Shown here piece by piece: positions 53,667-61,788 of a DNA stretch of 64,000 bases. Source of the DNA: a virus; the IMG/VR virus record IMGVR_UViG_3300037826_000058, positions 55,095 through 119,094 of that record; one strand, written 5' to 3'. The position numbers were made by a program, and so were the translations under genes. The number at the start of each line of letters is the position of its first letter. Within the stretch, counting starts at the first letter, position 1. The notes under the pieces were generated by a model. That model was not told the origin of the DNA. It saw only the letters and a list, made by a program, of their open reading frames with translations, and made no database searches.

Positions 53667-54257
53667 TCACTGGGTAACTACAGACCCGCTACCGCTAGAG
53701 GGCTTCTCCGGCGCCTCTTCTCTGTCTTCCGGTTTATCCAACATCAACCACGGGCTGTAATTGTATTCGCCCTTTCGGTACTCAAAATGAAGATGCGGAT
53801 TTACAGAAGCGCCTTGTTTCCCTAACCTGTTATCAACTGTGGCTATAACTTGACCCTTTTGCACATATTCCCCACAACTTACATGCACCTCGCCTAAATG
53901 TGCATAGTAAGTCTGGCGGTGCCCGTGGTTTACAACTATTAAGTTACCATAACCCCACGTGCTGTACCCGGCCCAGTTGACCATGCCGCTGTCAACGGCA
54001 TATACAGGGTCACCGTTATTTACGATGATGTCAATTGCAGGGTGACTCCCGCTAAAGCCTCGCACATCGAGGACACGGCTGTCAGTGGGCCATACCCAGT
54101 TTCCGCTCCCACAACACCCCCAGCGCTGACGACACACGCCAGTGTCCCCCTCACACAGGTTACTGTATGGGTCAACATAGCGGTATGGTGGCCCACCCGA
54201 AAATCCTAATCCTAATAACAATAACACCAGCATCAAAAAGAGCAATGTCTTTTTCAC
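53667..54257 (-). CDS. Secreted M23-type peptidase
   Basis: 196 residues (GTG start). N-terminal hydrophobic signal KKTLLFLMLVLLLLGLGFSG, then a short Cys-rich part. The M23 domain has SHPAIDIIVNNGDPVYAVDSGMV (H...D zinc ligands), YGNLIVVNHGHRQTYYAHLGEV and PHLHFEYRKGEYNYSPW (HLH). These enzymes cut peptide cross-links in cell wall. It could serve lysis or entry, although it is not in a lysis cassette. A 3' duplicate of it lies at 52468-52650. Confidence 0.8.
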   Translation of the reverse strand: MKKTLLFLMLVLLLLGLGFSGGPPYRYVDPYSNLCEGDTGVCRQRWGCCGSGNWVWPTDSRVLDVRGFSGSHPAIDIIVNNGDPVYAVDSGMVNWAGYSTWGYGNLIVVNHGHRQTYYAHLGEVHVSCGEYVQKGQVIATVDNRLGKQGASVNPHLHFEYRKGEYNYSPWLMLDKPEDREEAPEKPSSGSGSVVTQ

Positions 54258-54266
54258 AAAAACCCC

Positions 54267-55214
54267 CTAGGTCAAGGGCAGGGTGTCTACAATTTCTTGT
54301 TGCTGTTTCAACCCTGCTGATAGAGTGCCAGATAATCTTATCACGTTTTCTTCTACCTCTTCTTGTTCAAGTGACAGTAATCCCCAATCTGATTCATTTC
54401 TTATCCTTCCATCGAAAACCCCCTCTAGAAAATCGTCACAGTTGTAAATATTTGATAACTTGGGCAACTCATTAGCGAACGATTTATTGTTGACCCACAA
54501 ATCATTGTGCTCTAAATGATAAACCCGATGGTTCCTATCAAAAACCCTTTGGTCTAACCCCAACCCCTTAGCGCGAATTAACCCCAGGCTATCAATGTGA
54601 ATTGACCAGATGGGCCATTCCATATACCCCCGCATTTCTTGCCAGTTTCCCTTCGTCATTAACGTAAAATCCCCGCAGGCGTTCGTGTGCAAACGATCTG
54701 GAGGAGCGTTCATTACCCTGATGATATTCATTCGGCACAACAGGGTTTGCTCATTAATGTTTATAGGCGGTAACTTACGTAACGATGTGTCGAATCTGAT
54801 GGCGCGGTAAAATGCATCCCTGTCTAACATATCCTCATGACAGGCAAGACGATGTGCTAAATTGTCGTTGAATACGACATCAATGTTGGTTGCCAGAACC
54901 CAATCACCACGCGCTTGGCGGATGCCAACATTCTTTCCAATCATCTGGTACAATGGGATAATATTGCTGTGTAGATATTGATTGTGAACGCTGGGGGGCA
55001 CAACCACGAATCGCATGGGCATATCATACACATTAGAAAATATCTCATGCAATTTGAGGCGCTTTTCTGGTGGGTTCCAGTCTACCACTACCACTTCCAT
55101 ATCCCAATCGTATTTTCGATAATACGCATCGAAAGCGGTAAAACAAGCTGACATACGATCTAGTAGCCCACCCCCATGATCATCATTCCTAGAAACAACT
55201 ACTATACTTAACAT
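54267..55214 (-). CDS. Glycosyltransferase family 2-like protein
   Basis: 315 residues from the ATG at 55214 (GAGGGAAAGAAGA upstream). LSIVVVSRNDDHGGGLLDRMSACFTAFDAY and MEVVVVDWNPP are the N-terminal GT-A strand and nucleotide loop; GKNVGIRQARGDWVLATNIDVVFND contains the DXD-equivalent NID. The rest (MRGYMEWPIWSIHIDSLGLIRAKGLG ... HRVYHLEHND) fits an acceptor domain with a late His. A palindromic regulatory site lies just upstream. Donor and acceptor unknown. Confidence 0.75.
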   Translation of the reverse strand: MLSIVVVSRNDDHGGGLLDRMSACFTAFDAYYRKYDWDMEVVVVDWNPPEKRLKLHEIFSNVYDMPMRFVVVPPSVHNQYLHSNIIPLYQMIGKNVGIRQARGDWVLATNIDVVFNDNLAHRLACHEDMLDRDAFYRAIRFDTSLRKLPPININEQTLLCRMNIIRVMNAPPDRLHTNACGDFTLMTKGNWQEMRGYMEWPIWSIHIDSLGLIRAKGLGLDQRVFDRNHRVYHLEHNDLWVNNKSFANELPKLSNIYNCDDFLEGVFDGRIRNESDWGLLSLEQEEVEENVIRLSGTLSAGLKQQQEIVDTLPLT

Positions 55215-55229
55215 TCTTCTTTCCCTCAA

Positions 55230-55246
55230 TGTAACATGATGTTACA
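55230..55246. promoter_or_regulatory. Perfect inverted repeat TGTAACATgATGTTACA
   Basis: Third copy of the 17-bp palindrome. It overlaps the stop of the SAM methyltransferase gene and lies 16 bp upstream of the glycosyltransferase start. Confidence 0.6.
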
Positions 55247-55973
55247 AAATCTCGAAATCAAACCAAGCGAAACGGTTGTTGTTAAACTTTCTCGTCATGA
55301 TTACTCGCACATCAACATCAAACAAAGAAAGAACCTTTTCTACATCGTACCATTCAGCCCACGGGGTATCTGCCCCATCGGTCATCTCCCCCCACTTGGA
55401 AAATGGGGGGCTGCCATCACGTATCCATCGTTCCTTGGGATATGCTAGTTGCAACCACCGCCCACCAGATATTAAATGGGGCAACAACAAACCTACTTCG
55501 CGCTTGACAAAATCGTATGGGGCATGATGCAGTGAACCCATTGCCAAGATAACATCGTACTCACCTAGTCTGTTGATGTCTTTCAATCTCTCAAGATAAA
55601 GATAATCTGCTTCAATCCCCTTGAAATCACACACGCGCTTAACAAGGTCAACATTATCTTGCACTATATCCACAAACGTCACACTGGCCCCGCGCTCAGC
55701 ATATGTCACCCCATCAATTCCTGCACCGCACCCGAAATCCAAGACGCGCTTGTCGGACAAATAATCCGAGTAATAAGCATGATACCATCCACGCTCTTCT
55801 ACTTCGCTAGTGTACCGGTGCCTCACGCTTTCCCAATATAGCGTAATACTAGTAGGGGGCATACGCAACAAATCTGACGATAGCACTCTAGTTTTGGGGC
55901 CAGAGGGAATCACGTTCCACTTCTCACGTAGATTCTGCAGGGTGACTAATGTGTCACTCGACTTAATATCCAT
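55242..55973 (-). CDS. Class I SAM-dependent methyltransferase
   Basis: 243 residues. RVLDFGCGAGIDGVTYAERGASVTFVDIVQDNVDLVKRV (about 76-115) is the SAM-binding region, and LGEYDVILAMGSLHHAPYDFVKREVGLLLPHLISGGRWLQLAYP the downstream motif region. Sugar or natural-product type methyltransferase; substrate unknown. It overlaps the epimerase gene by 28 bp and lies in the glycan-type operon. Confidence 0.75.
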   Translation of the reverse strand: MDIKSSDTLVTLQNLREKWNVIPSGPKTRVLSSDLLRMPPTSITLYWESVRHRYTSEVEERGWYHAYYSDYLSDKRVLDFGCGAGIDGVTYAERGASVTFVDIVQDNVDLVKRVCDFKGIEADYLYLERLKDINRLGEYDVILAMGSLHHAPYDFVKREVGLLLPHLISGGRWLQLAYPKERWIRDGSPPFSKWGEMTDGADTPWAEWYDVEKVLSLFDVDVRVIMTRKFNNNRFAWFDFEIL

Positions 55974-56911
55974 CGGTACAATATCTCCATTCCGTCCTTC
56001 AGAGAGTATTGAGGTTCTATCCCCAGAACCCTCCGCATCTGTGTAAGATCAGCGTTACGTCCTCTAACCCCTTGCGGTTTGGTCAAGTCGTGTTCTTTTT
56101 CTACCTCAATACCAGCAATATCGGCAATCAGGTCTACCAAATCATTGATGCTTACCATCTCATCCGTTCCGATATTTATTGGTTCCCGATAGTCAGACTG
56201 CATTAAGGCATACACCATGTCTAAGCAGTCATCAATGTAACAGAAAGAACGAGTCTGTTTCCCATCCCCCCAAACATTGACAGTGTGGTCACCAGACAGT
56301 TTGGCTTCAGCTACCTTTCTACACAGGGCGGCGGGAGCCTTTTCACGCCCATCATTCCACGAGCCTAACGTTCCGAAAATGTTGTAAAAACGCGCCACTC
56401 TAACCTCTACGTCAGTGTCTTGCCCGTATTGCAAACACATACGTTCGGTAAACAGTTTCTCCCATCCATACTCACTGTCAGGGAAAGCGGGGTAGGCATC
56501 GCCTTCAGCCAAATCAACATCATCTATAGTTTCCTGCAATGTTTGAGGATATATGCAAGCCGACGACGAAAAGAAATAACGCTCCACTTGGTTCAAGCGA
56601 GACGCATCCAACATCAAGGTGTTGATGAGTACATTGTCTCGCATAATATCTAAGTCATGCTCACCAGTGAAGACATATCCAGCACCGCCCATATTAGCAG
56701 CCAATTGGTAAACCTCATCAATACCCCTTGTAACCCGATAGCAAGTGTGCCATTGCCTCAAGTCCCCCACCACGAACTCATCAGCTGGAGGATTAAAGAA
56801 CTCATGCTCTTTAATATCAACACCCCTGACCCAGTATCCCTTGTCCTTAAGATAACGAACAAGATGCCCACCAATAAAGCCACCAGCACCAGCTACCAAA
56901 GCCCTTTTCAC
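55946..56911 (-). CDS. GDP-mannose 3,5-epimerase-like NAD-dependent epimerase
   Basis: 321 residues from GTG at 56911, in a GTGA junction with the previous gene and with GGAGG upstream. KRALVAGAGGFIGGHLVRYLKDKGYWVRGVD is the NAD-binding motif; AANMGGAGYV and SSSACIYP are landmarks of GDP-mannose-epimerase-like SDR proteins; SEYGWEKLFTERM supplies the Y-xxx-K. It should rearrange an activated sugar. Exact substrate needs a profile search. Confidence 0.8.
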   Translation of the reverse strand: MKRALVAGAGGFIGGHLVRYLKDKGYWVRGVDIKEHEFFNPPADEFVVGDLRQWHTCYRVTRGIDEVYQLAANMGGAGYVFTGEHDLDIMRDNVLINTLMLDASRLNQVERYFFSSSACIYPQTLQETIDDVDLAEGDAYPAFPDSEYGWEKLFTERMCLQYGQDTDVEVRVARFYNIFGTLGSWNDGREKAPAALCRKVAEAKLSGDHTVNVWGDGKQTRSFCYIDDCLDMVYALMQSDYREPINIGTDEMVSINDLVDLIADIAGIEVEKEHDLTKPQGVRGRNADLTQMRRVLGIEPQYSLKDGMEILYRWILSRVTH

Positions 56912-57357
56912 AATCCATCCTCCAGCTGCAATTCTACCCACACCCGTGTGTACGGGTGCAACATTATTTTGTCCTTGTTCTCCTCGTACCACGCTTGAGT
57001 GTCAGGCTTACCCAGAGCCATTCCAGCACCGTACCAATCAGCCAGCATTTCTTTACGTGCCCCGACGCTCATAGGGAAAATCTTTTCAGTACCACTATCC
57101 TTGCGCATGACCCACCATTGCCAATGGTGCCTTGCTCGCTTCTGATGTTGAAGCCATGCAAAATCAAACACCTCGTCTTCATCCCTGTCTACATTCTTGC
57201 CATAGAAGTGTTCAACATAAGGCCCCCACTCACTAGGCAGAAACTTGTGCCAATCGTGGATTATCCCGCGCAGGGGGATGCCGTATTCACAACACTTCTT
57301 GAACACATACCACTTATGGCGTATCAAATATCCCAGATACTGAATATGCTTATTCAA
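56908..57357 (-). CDS. DUF5662 family protein
   Basis: 149 residues from a TTG at 57357 in a TTGA junction. NKHIQYLGYLIRHKWYVFKKCCEYGIPLRGIIHDWHKFLPSEWGPYVEHFYGK is the DUF5662 signature (HK...C, HDWHKF). WLQHQKRARHHWQWWVMRKD follows. Unknown biochemical role; the His/Asp-rich motif could bind metal. Longer in-frame starts to 57387 lie within the sulfotransferase gene. Confidence 0.75.
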   Translation of the reverse strand: MNKHIQYLGYLIRHKWYVFKKCCEYGIPLRGIIHDWHKFLPSEWGPYVEHFYGKNVDRDEDEVFDFAWLQHQKRARHHWQWWVMRKDSGTEKIFPMSVGARKEMLADWYGAGMALGKPDTQAWYEENKDKIMLHPYTRVWVELQLEDGL

Positions 57358-58142
57358 TCTGCTTTCTCCAACCACCTCTGATACCACGCCTCACAACGCG
57401 TCAGTATAATATCTTTCTCCGCTTGAGTAAAAGTACCCCCGCGCCCCCTGTGAGACTTCTTTGTGTCTATCAGGTCAGCGGTAAGGGATACTCCAGTAAA
57501 CTCTACCACCCTGCCTATCTCAGTCACTGGGTTGTCCACCAGATTGTCTAGAGACACCACCAGATAGTTGGCTGGCTTACCGGCCTCACGGTAACTATTC
57601 CAAGCATCTTCCAAGATTCTACTGTAGTAGTTTGACGACTCCCAAACATCTCCACCACCCCAGCCTTGCCTCATCAGACTGTGAACCGTGTCAAGAGGAT
57701 TGCGAATCATGTGAATGTAGCGCATCCTCTGACCAAACATCTCGTAAAGGTAATGTACCCACCTGACAGTATGCGGGGTTTTCTCAACCCAGTTATCCCC
57801 CATCAACCCAAACAAACGTTCTGTAACTTGGACCGCGCACCTTACACGATTAACAGGGGCCAGCTCGGATAGAATTGCATTTATAACCTCAGAAGTATAG
57901 ACAGAATCATCATATCCATATTGCCTCAGATACCGACGCATGATAGGAATGAAGTGATTTTTCATCATCACCCTGCATTCTTCAGGCGGGGTCGTACCCT
58001 CGATGTAGGTCATCAGGCCCCCAGGGTCACATAAGAAACGTGGCTCGGAAAAGTAAACTATGTCTGGATTGGCATGAAACGTTTCAGCCATCACCGATGT
58101 TCCAGTACGCCCTACACCCCCGATGTGTATTGGGCCTGTCAT
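57354..58142 (-). CDS. Sulfotransferase
   Basis: 262 residues. IHIGGVGRTGTSVMAETF (5'-phosphosulfate-binding loop) at the N-terminus, NWVEKTPHTVRWVHYL, and MRYIHMIRNPLDTVHSLMRQGWGG (3'-phosphate-binding RNPLD..xS) are PAPS-dependent sulfotransferase landmarks. It should transfer sulfate to a hydroxyl or amino group, for example on a sugar. It sits between nucleotide-sugar genes, suggesting sulfated glycan as product (inference). Confidence 0.8.
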   Translation of the reverse strand: MTGPIHIGGVGRTGTSVMAETFHANPDIVYFSEPRFLCDPGGLMTYIEGTTPPEECRVMMKNHFIPIMRRYLRQYGYDDSVYTSEVINAILSELAPVNRVRCAVQVTERLFGLMGDNWVEKTPHTVRWVHYLYEMFGQRMRYIHMIRNPLDTVHSLMRQGWGGGDVWESSNYYSRILEDAWNSYREAGKPANYLVVSLDNLVDNPVTEIGRVVEFTGVSLTADLIDTKKSHRGRGGTFTQAEKDIILTRCEAWYQRWLEKAD

Positions 58143-58330
58143 TCGTCAACCTCTCTACCGTGAAACCCATAGTCCTCAATGACCCTAAAAATATCGCTCA
58201 CAGGGAACTTGTGGCTCTCTTCGTTGGCAGTATAGACACAATAGAACGGCCCCTTCGTATATGTGTTCTTGACTTCTTCGTACACGATTGGTTGAGACTG
58301 CTCCTTCAAATGCACAGACACTTGAATCAC
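58139..58330 (-). CDS. Small hypothetical protein
   Basis: 63 residues, GTG start in a GTGA junction with the sugar dehydrogenase (IQVSVHLKEQSQPIVYEEVKNTYTKGPFYCVYTANEESHKFPVSDIFRVIEDYG). Overlaps the sulfotransferase by 4 bp. Unknown function. Confidence 0.5.
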   Translation of the reverse strand: MIQVSVHLKEQSQPIVYEEVKNTYTKGPFYCVYTANEESHKFPVSDIFRVIEDYGFHGREVDE

Positions 58331-59637
58331 GCTGGATACACTCCTATTTGCACCAAACGGTTTCCCTCTGCAATCAAGTCTGGATTAAGTAAACGCCAAA
58401 CATCTATGATTGTCTGGTCTTTGAAAAACCCCTCGATGCCTTCAAATTCATGCCATCTAGTAGCAATGAGCAATGTGTCGCTTTGTTCTATGCAATCTAC
58501 CATATTATCACAGAATCTTATACGGTCATCGAAATGCGCTAATTCCCTCCTTGCATTGTCCATAGCAGCAGGGTCGTAAGCACAAATGTCATGCTCGCTA
58601 TAAAGGCTCTTTATCACCGCTATCGAAACCGATTCTTTTATTACATCAGTTTTCGGTTTATAAGATAGTCCCAACACACCCACCATTCCGCCTATCGGGG
58701 TATGCTTTCTCACTAATCTAACAAGCCGATACACCTCAGATTCGTTGCAATTATTTACCACGTTTGGCAACTTACCGGTATCATTTCCATAAGTACGAGC
58801 CAATGCCATGGTGGCCCGTACATCACGGGGTAAGCACGTCCCCCCTGTAGCGGTCGCCCCAGTGAGATATTTTCGGCCAATTCGAGTGTCAGCACCTACA
58901 GCATTGGTCACCACATCGACATGCGCACCAGGAAGAACCTCGCAAAATTTTGCCACTGTGTTAGCGAATGTAACCTTGGTTGTAAGATAGGTGTTAATCA
59001 TCAGCTTCGTCAACTCTGCATTGACGAAGTTCATGCGCTTTATCTCGGCCCTTGGGGATACATTCTCATAAATATCCTGCAACAATCTACCCGAATAAGC
59101 ATCAGATTCACCGATTAGCACAATATCTGGATTGCGAAAATCGCGAATGACACTTCCTAGAGCAACAAACTCTGGGTTATAACATAAGCCCCAATTTTGT
59201 CGCCCTGGGTCGCCCAGTGACAACAAGCGTGGCATAAACTCGGTGTTCATTGTTCCAGGCATCACCGTGCTGACCACGACTACTAGATGATAACTGTTTT
59301 TCTCCCTCAGAGCAGTAATGATTTCCCCCAGGGCATCGTGAACATAACAAGCATCAAACCAACCTGTATCCTGCGACGGGGTGGGAACGATGATAAACGT
59401 GACATCCGATTGCATTACCGCTTCGTAAGTAGAATCTACAACTCGCAACTTGCTTCCTGCTTTTTCGTACAAATCGTCTAGACCGGGTTCGCTAATATAG
59501 GCTACTCGATCCCGCACATATTCTCTTACCCTCTCCGATGCATCATAACCTATAGTTTCATACCCCGAAGCGGCAAACACCCCCGCCGTGGGTAAGCCCA
59601 GTTTCCCCAACCCTATTACTGACAATTTAGGATTCAC
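58327..59637 (-). CDS. UDP-glucose/GDP-mannose 6-dehydrogenase family enzyme
   Basis: 436 residues (GTG start, GGAGGAAG upstream). KLSVIGLGKLGLPTAGVFAASGYETIGYD is the NAD-binding motif; VMPGTMNTEFMPRLL and NPEFVALGSVIRDFRNPDIVLIG follow; the catalytic Cys lies in GATATGGTCLPRDVRAT, and VGVLGLSYKPKTDVIKESVSIAVIKSLY opens the C-terminal domain. It oxidises a nucleotide hexose to a uronate, so the phage can make acidic sugar precursors. Confidence 0.85.
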   Translation of the reverse strand: MNPKLSVIGLGKLGLPTAGVFAASGYETIGYDASERVREYVRDRVAYISEPGLDDLYEKAGSKLRVVDSTYEAVMQSDVTFIIVPTPSQDTGWFDACYVHDALGEIITALREKNSYHLVVVVSTVMPGTMNTEFMPRLLSLGDPGRQNWGLCYNPEFVALGSVIRDFRNPDIVLIGESDAYSGRLLQDIYENVSPRAEIKRMNFVNAELTKLMINTYLTTKVTFANTVAKFCEVLPGAHVDVVTNAVGADTRIGRKYLTGATATGGTCLPRDVRATMALARTYGNDTGKLPNVVNNCNESEVYRLVRLVRKHTPIGGMVGVLGLSYKPKTDVIKESVSIAVIKSLYSEHDICAYDPAAMDNARRELAHFDDRIRFCDNMVDCIEQSDTLLIATRWHEFEGIEGFFKDQTIIDVWRLLNPDLIAEGNRLVQIGVYPA

Positions 59638-59842
59638 AACAATCTTCCTCCTGAGGCACCCTGTTTTCGTACACTATATTAACGGGGCCGCCCGTTATTT
59701 TCAACAACCATTCACAGTTTGGGCAAAGCAACATTTTGTCATCACGTTCTAAGCCCCCTACACGATGTCCGCAGGCACACATAATGTGCCACCCGTCTTT
59801 ATCGTGATAATCCAATGGCTTACCGTCAGTATGTGTTTGCAT
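59627..59842 (-). CDS. Small zinc-ribbon protein
   Basis: 71 residues. GWHIMCACGHRVGGL and KMLLCPNCEWLLKI give a CxC...CxxC metal-binding pair. Starts in a TGATG junction with the sulfotransferase and overlaps the dehydrogenase by 11 bp. Unknown role. Confidence 0.55.
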   Translation of the reverse strand: MQTHTDGKPLDYHDKDGWHIMCACGHRVGGLERDDKMLLCPNCEWLLKITGGPVNIVYENRVPQEEDCCES

Positions 59843-60468
59843 CAGAAATGCTTTAACCTCTCATCTACAAAATCAACAGGTACGTCACCGTCAATCTCCA
59901 AAAAACCAGATAGGTCATCAATAGTTCCTACCGTGTCTTCTACCAATGCCTCGTAACTAACACGATGAAACGGACAATTGTAACGTTCCAACAATTTGTT
60001 AATACGATGGTAGTAATCAGACGCAAATTTTACCCCCTTCTTGACCGGCATATTATCACGTCTATTCAAGGACAACGCTATTGCATGTATCCCTCTTTCA
60101 ACCACAACAAAGTGTACGTTATCTAAATAGGGAGCATAAAGCGGATAGGTTGCCACTGTTCGAGGGTCTTTCCACCCCCACACACCAGATTTGGCAAAAC
60201 ACACATCTCTTATCTCATTGTCAAACCCCCCTACATTCTCTACACGCTTGAAAAATTCATTGCTGTGATACCACCATGCTCCACCAGCACCAGCAATGAT
60301 ACGCTGATTAAGTGTTACAAACACCATGTCCTCAAAATACCCCTTAGGGTTATCAGGTGAGGCGGGCATCAAATCGTCCCCCATATCCACACCCAAGTGG
60401 TGCATTATACCAGCCACCGCTGAAGAACCGCTACGGTGCATGGATAAAACAACATAAACGTCACTCAT
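59842..60468 (-). CDS. Sulfotransferase-like protein
   Basis: 208 residues. VYVVLSMHRSGSSAVAGIMHHLGVDMG is the PAPS-binding N-terminal loop (RSGSS), DNPKGYFEDM and VWGWKDPRTVATYPLYAPYL follow, and FVVVERGIHAIALSLNRRDNMPV fits the 3'-phosphate side. It resembles short phage/bacterial sulfotransferases. Second such gene in the region; target unknown. Confidence 0.75.
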   Translation of the reverse strand: MSDVYVVLSMHRSGSSAVAGIMHHLGVDMGDDLMPASPDNPKGYFEDMVFVTLNQRIIAGAGGAWWYHSNEFFKRVENVGGFDNEIRDVCFAKSGVWGWKDPRTVATYPLYAPYLDNVHFVVVERGIHAIALSLNRRDNMPVKKGVKFASDYYHRINKLLERYNCPFHRVSYEALVEDTVGTIDDLSGFLEIDGDVPVDFVDERLKHF

Positions 60469-60928
60469 AGGGTCTCCAATAAATGCGCTGAGACGTACCG
60501 TTCAGTGGCACAATCTTAGTCTTGAAAACACCGTCCTCGACAAGGCTGTTAAGATGACGGGCGGCTGTCTGTTCACTTACGCCAAGGTCTTCAGCAAATC
60601 CCTGTATACTGATCGCCTGTGACGGGACATGAGGGGATAAATCATCTACGAGGTTCTGATAGTCGCGCTCGAAGTTGTCGGTATCGTTGAACCAATAAAC
60701 ACGCTGGCGTGTATGGTCTACCACTCGCAAATCGGTATCCAACACGCCATTCTCCAAATATTCTTCTAGTCTGCGCCTTACAGTCGCGCAAGATAACGTG
60801 GTGTCACTCGCTATACCTTGCAAAGCAAACCCGTCATCTGGTATGCCAGACGCAAGGTTTTTTAGCAACTCTTCGTGAATCTCGGCGGTTGTAACACCCG
60901 ATATTTTTACATCCAATGTCTTGTCCAT
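60461..60928 (-). CDS. Tandem winged-helix transcriptional regulator
   Basis: 155 residues with two related winged-helix units: LQGIASDTTLSCATVRRRLEEYLENGVLDTDLRVVDHTRQRVYWF (about 37-81) and IQGFAEDLGVSEQTAARHLNSLVEDGVFKTKIVPLNGTSQRIYWRPYE. Both end in RxYW. Possible regulator of the glycan region, and a candidate ligand for the repeated palindrome. AGGGGGGCAGG precedes the ATG. Confidence 0.65.
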   Translation of the reverse strand: MDKTLDVKISGVTTAEIHEELLKNLASGIPDDGFALQGIASDTTLSCATVRRRLEEYLENGVLDTDLRVVDHTRQRVYWFNDTDNFERDYQNLVDDLSPHVPSQAISIQGFAEDLGVSEQTAARHLNSLVEDGVFKTKIVPLNGTSQRIYWRPYE

Positions 60929-60963
60929 CCTGCCCCCCTTGATTGAGTCAGGTAGGTTAAACC

Positions 60964-61776
60964 TTAAGCTCTTTGAAATCCTCGGCGTTCTGGTTTATAA
61001 CGTATCTTGTGTAAATCGTAGTCATTCTCATGAATGACAAAAATGTTTCCCCCAACTTGAGGAGTAGTAAAAGCCCGTCCACATCTAGCATCAAAGGCTG
61101 TGTGTAGCGCCCACGGGGTCAAGAACATCGCTCGAACAGGGTGATTATCATACGAATCCTCGTCATGATGCACATGCCCAAAGACCGCTACGTCTGGACG
61201 CTCATCATCTGAGTAATATGCATCCATTACCATTGCAGCGGCACGGTTAGCTGCGTTTCCCCTTGTCCACGGTCTCGTAGAATTGGTGCCTGGATGATGA
61301 GCAAACCCAAACCGCGTCCCTTCCACTTGTAACGGAAGCCAATACCACGAATGCGTCCCAGCCACTTCATCTGATTCAGCACCAATATTCTTAGCAAGTT
61401 GTTCTTCTAACCAGCTCACACCACCAGTATGAGCCTCTGTACCCCTGATAACATAGATGCTATCGGCGGTGTCCAACGCTGGAAGTAGAACAGTCTCTGT
61501 AGCATCCAGAATCTCGCTTGGATTAGGTGATATTAGCTGATACTTACTGTGTTTGTTAATATCCACTAAATCACCAACCAGTACGACAATGACCTTCTGA
61601 TTGGTTCTTTTCTTTATACGATAAACCCTTGTCCAAAAATCAAGCCAACAATCCCAAAGCCATTCTTGCGATTTGTTGGGATAATAAGCCCCCGTCCCGT
61701 CACGCTCGAAAATCGGTGGGCATAGCGCCGGAGTACCATTGACATGCAGGTCAGACACCGCAACGAGTATAGACAT
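60964..61776 (-). CDS. Metallophosphoesterase
   Basis: 270 residues. VSDLHVNG, VVLVGDLVDINKH, YVIRGTEAHTGG (GN/TExH-like), FAHHPG and VAVFGHVHHDE are the ordered metal-binding motifs of calcineurin-type phosphoesterases. Phages use such enzymes for nucleic-acid end processing or nucleotide hydrolysis. It lies just downstream of the portal gene, unusual for this family. GAGAGGGG precedes the ATG. Confidence 0.8.
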   Translation of the reverse strand: MSILVAVSDLHVNGTPALCPPIFERDGTGAYYPNKSQEWLWDCWLDFWTRVYRIKKRTNQKVIVVLVGDLVDINKHSKYQLISPNPSEILDATETVLLPALDTADSIYVIRGTEAHTGGVSWLEEQLAKNIGAESDEVAGTHSWYWLPLQVEGTRFGFAHHPGTNSTRPWTRGNAANRAAAMVMDAYYSDDERPDVAVFGHVHHDEDSYDNHPVRAMFLTPWALHTAFDARCGRAFTTPQVGGNIFVIHENDYDLHKIRYKPERRGFQRA

Positions 61777-61788
61777 AAACCCCTCTCT

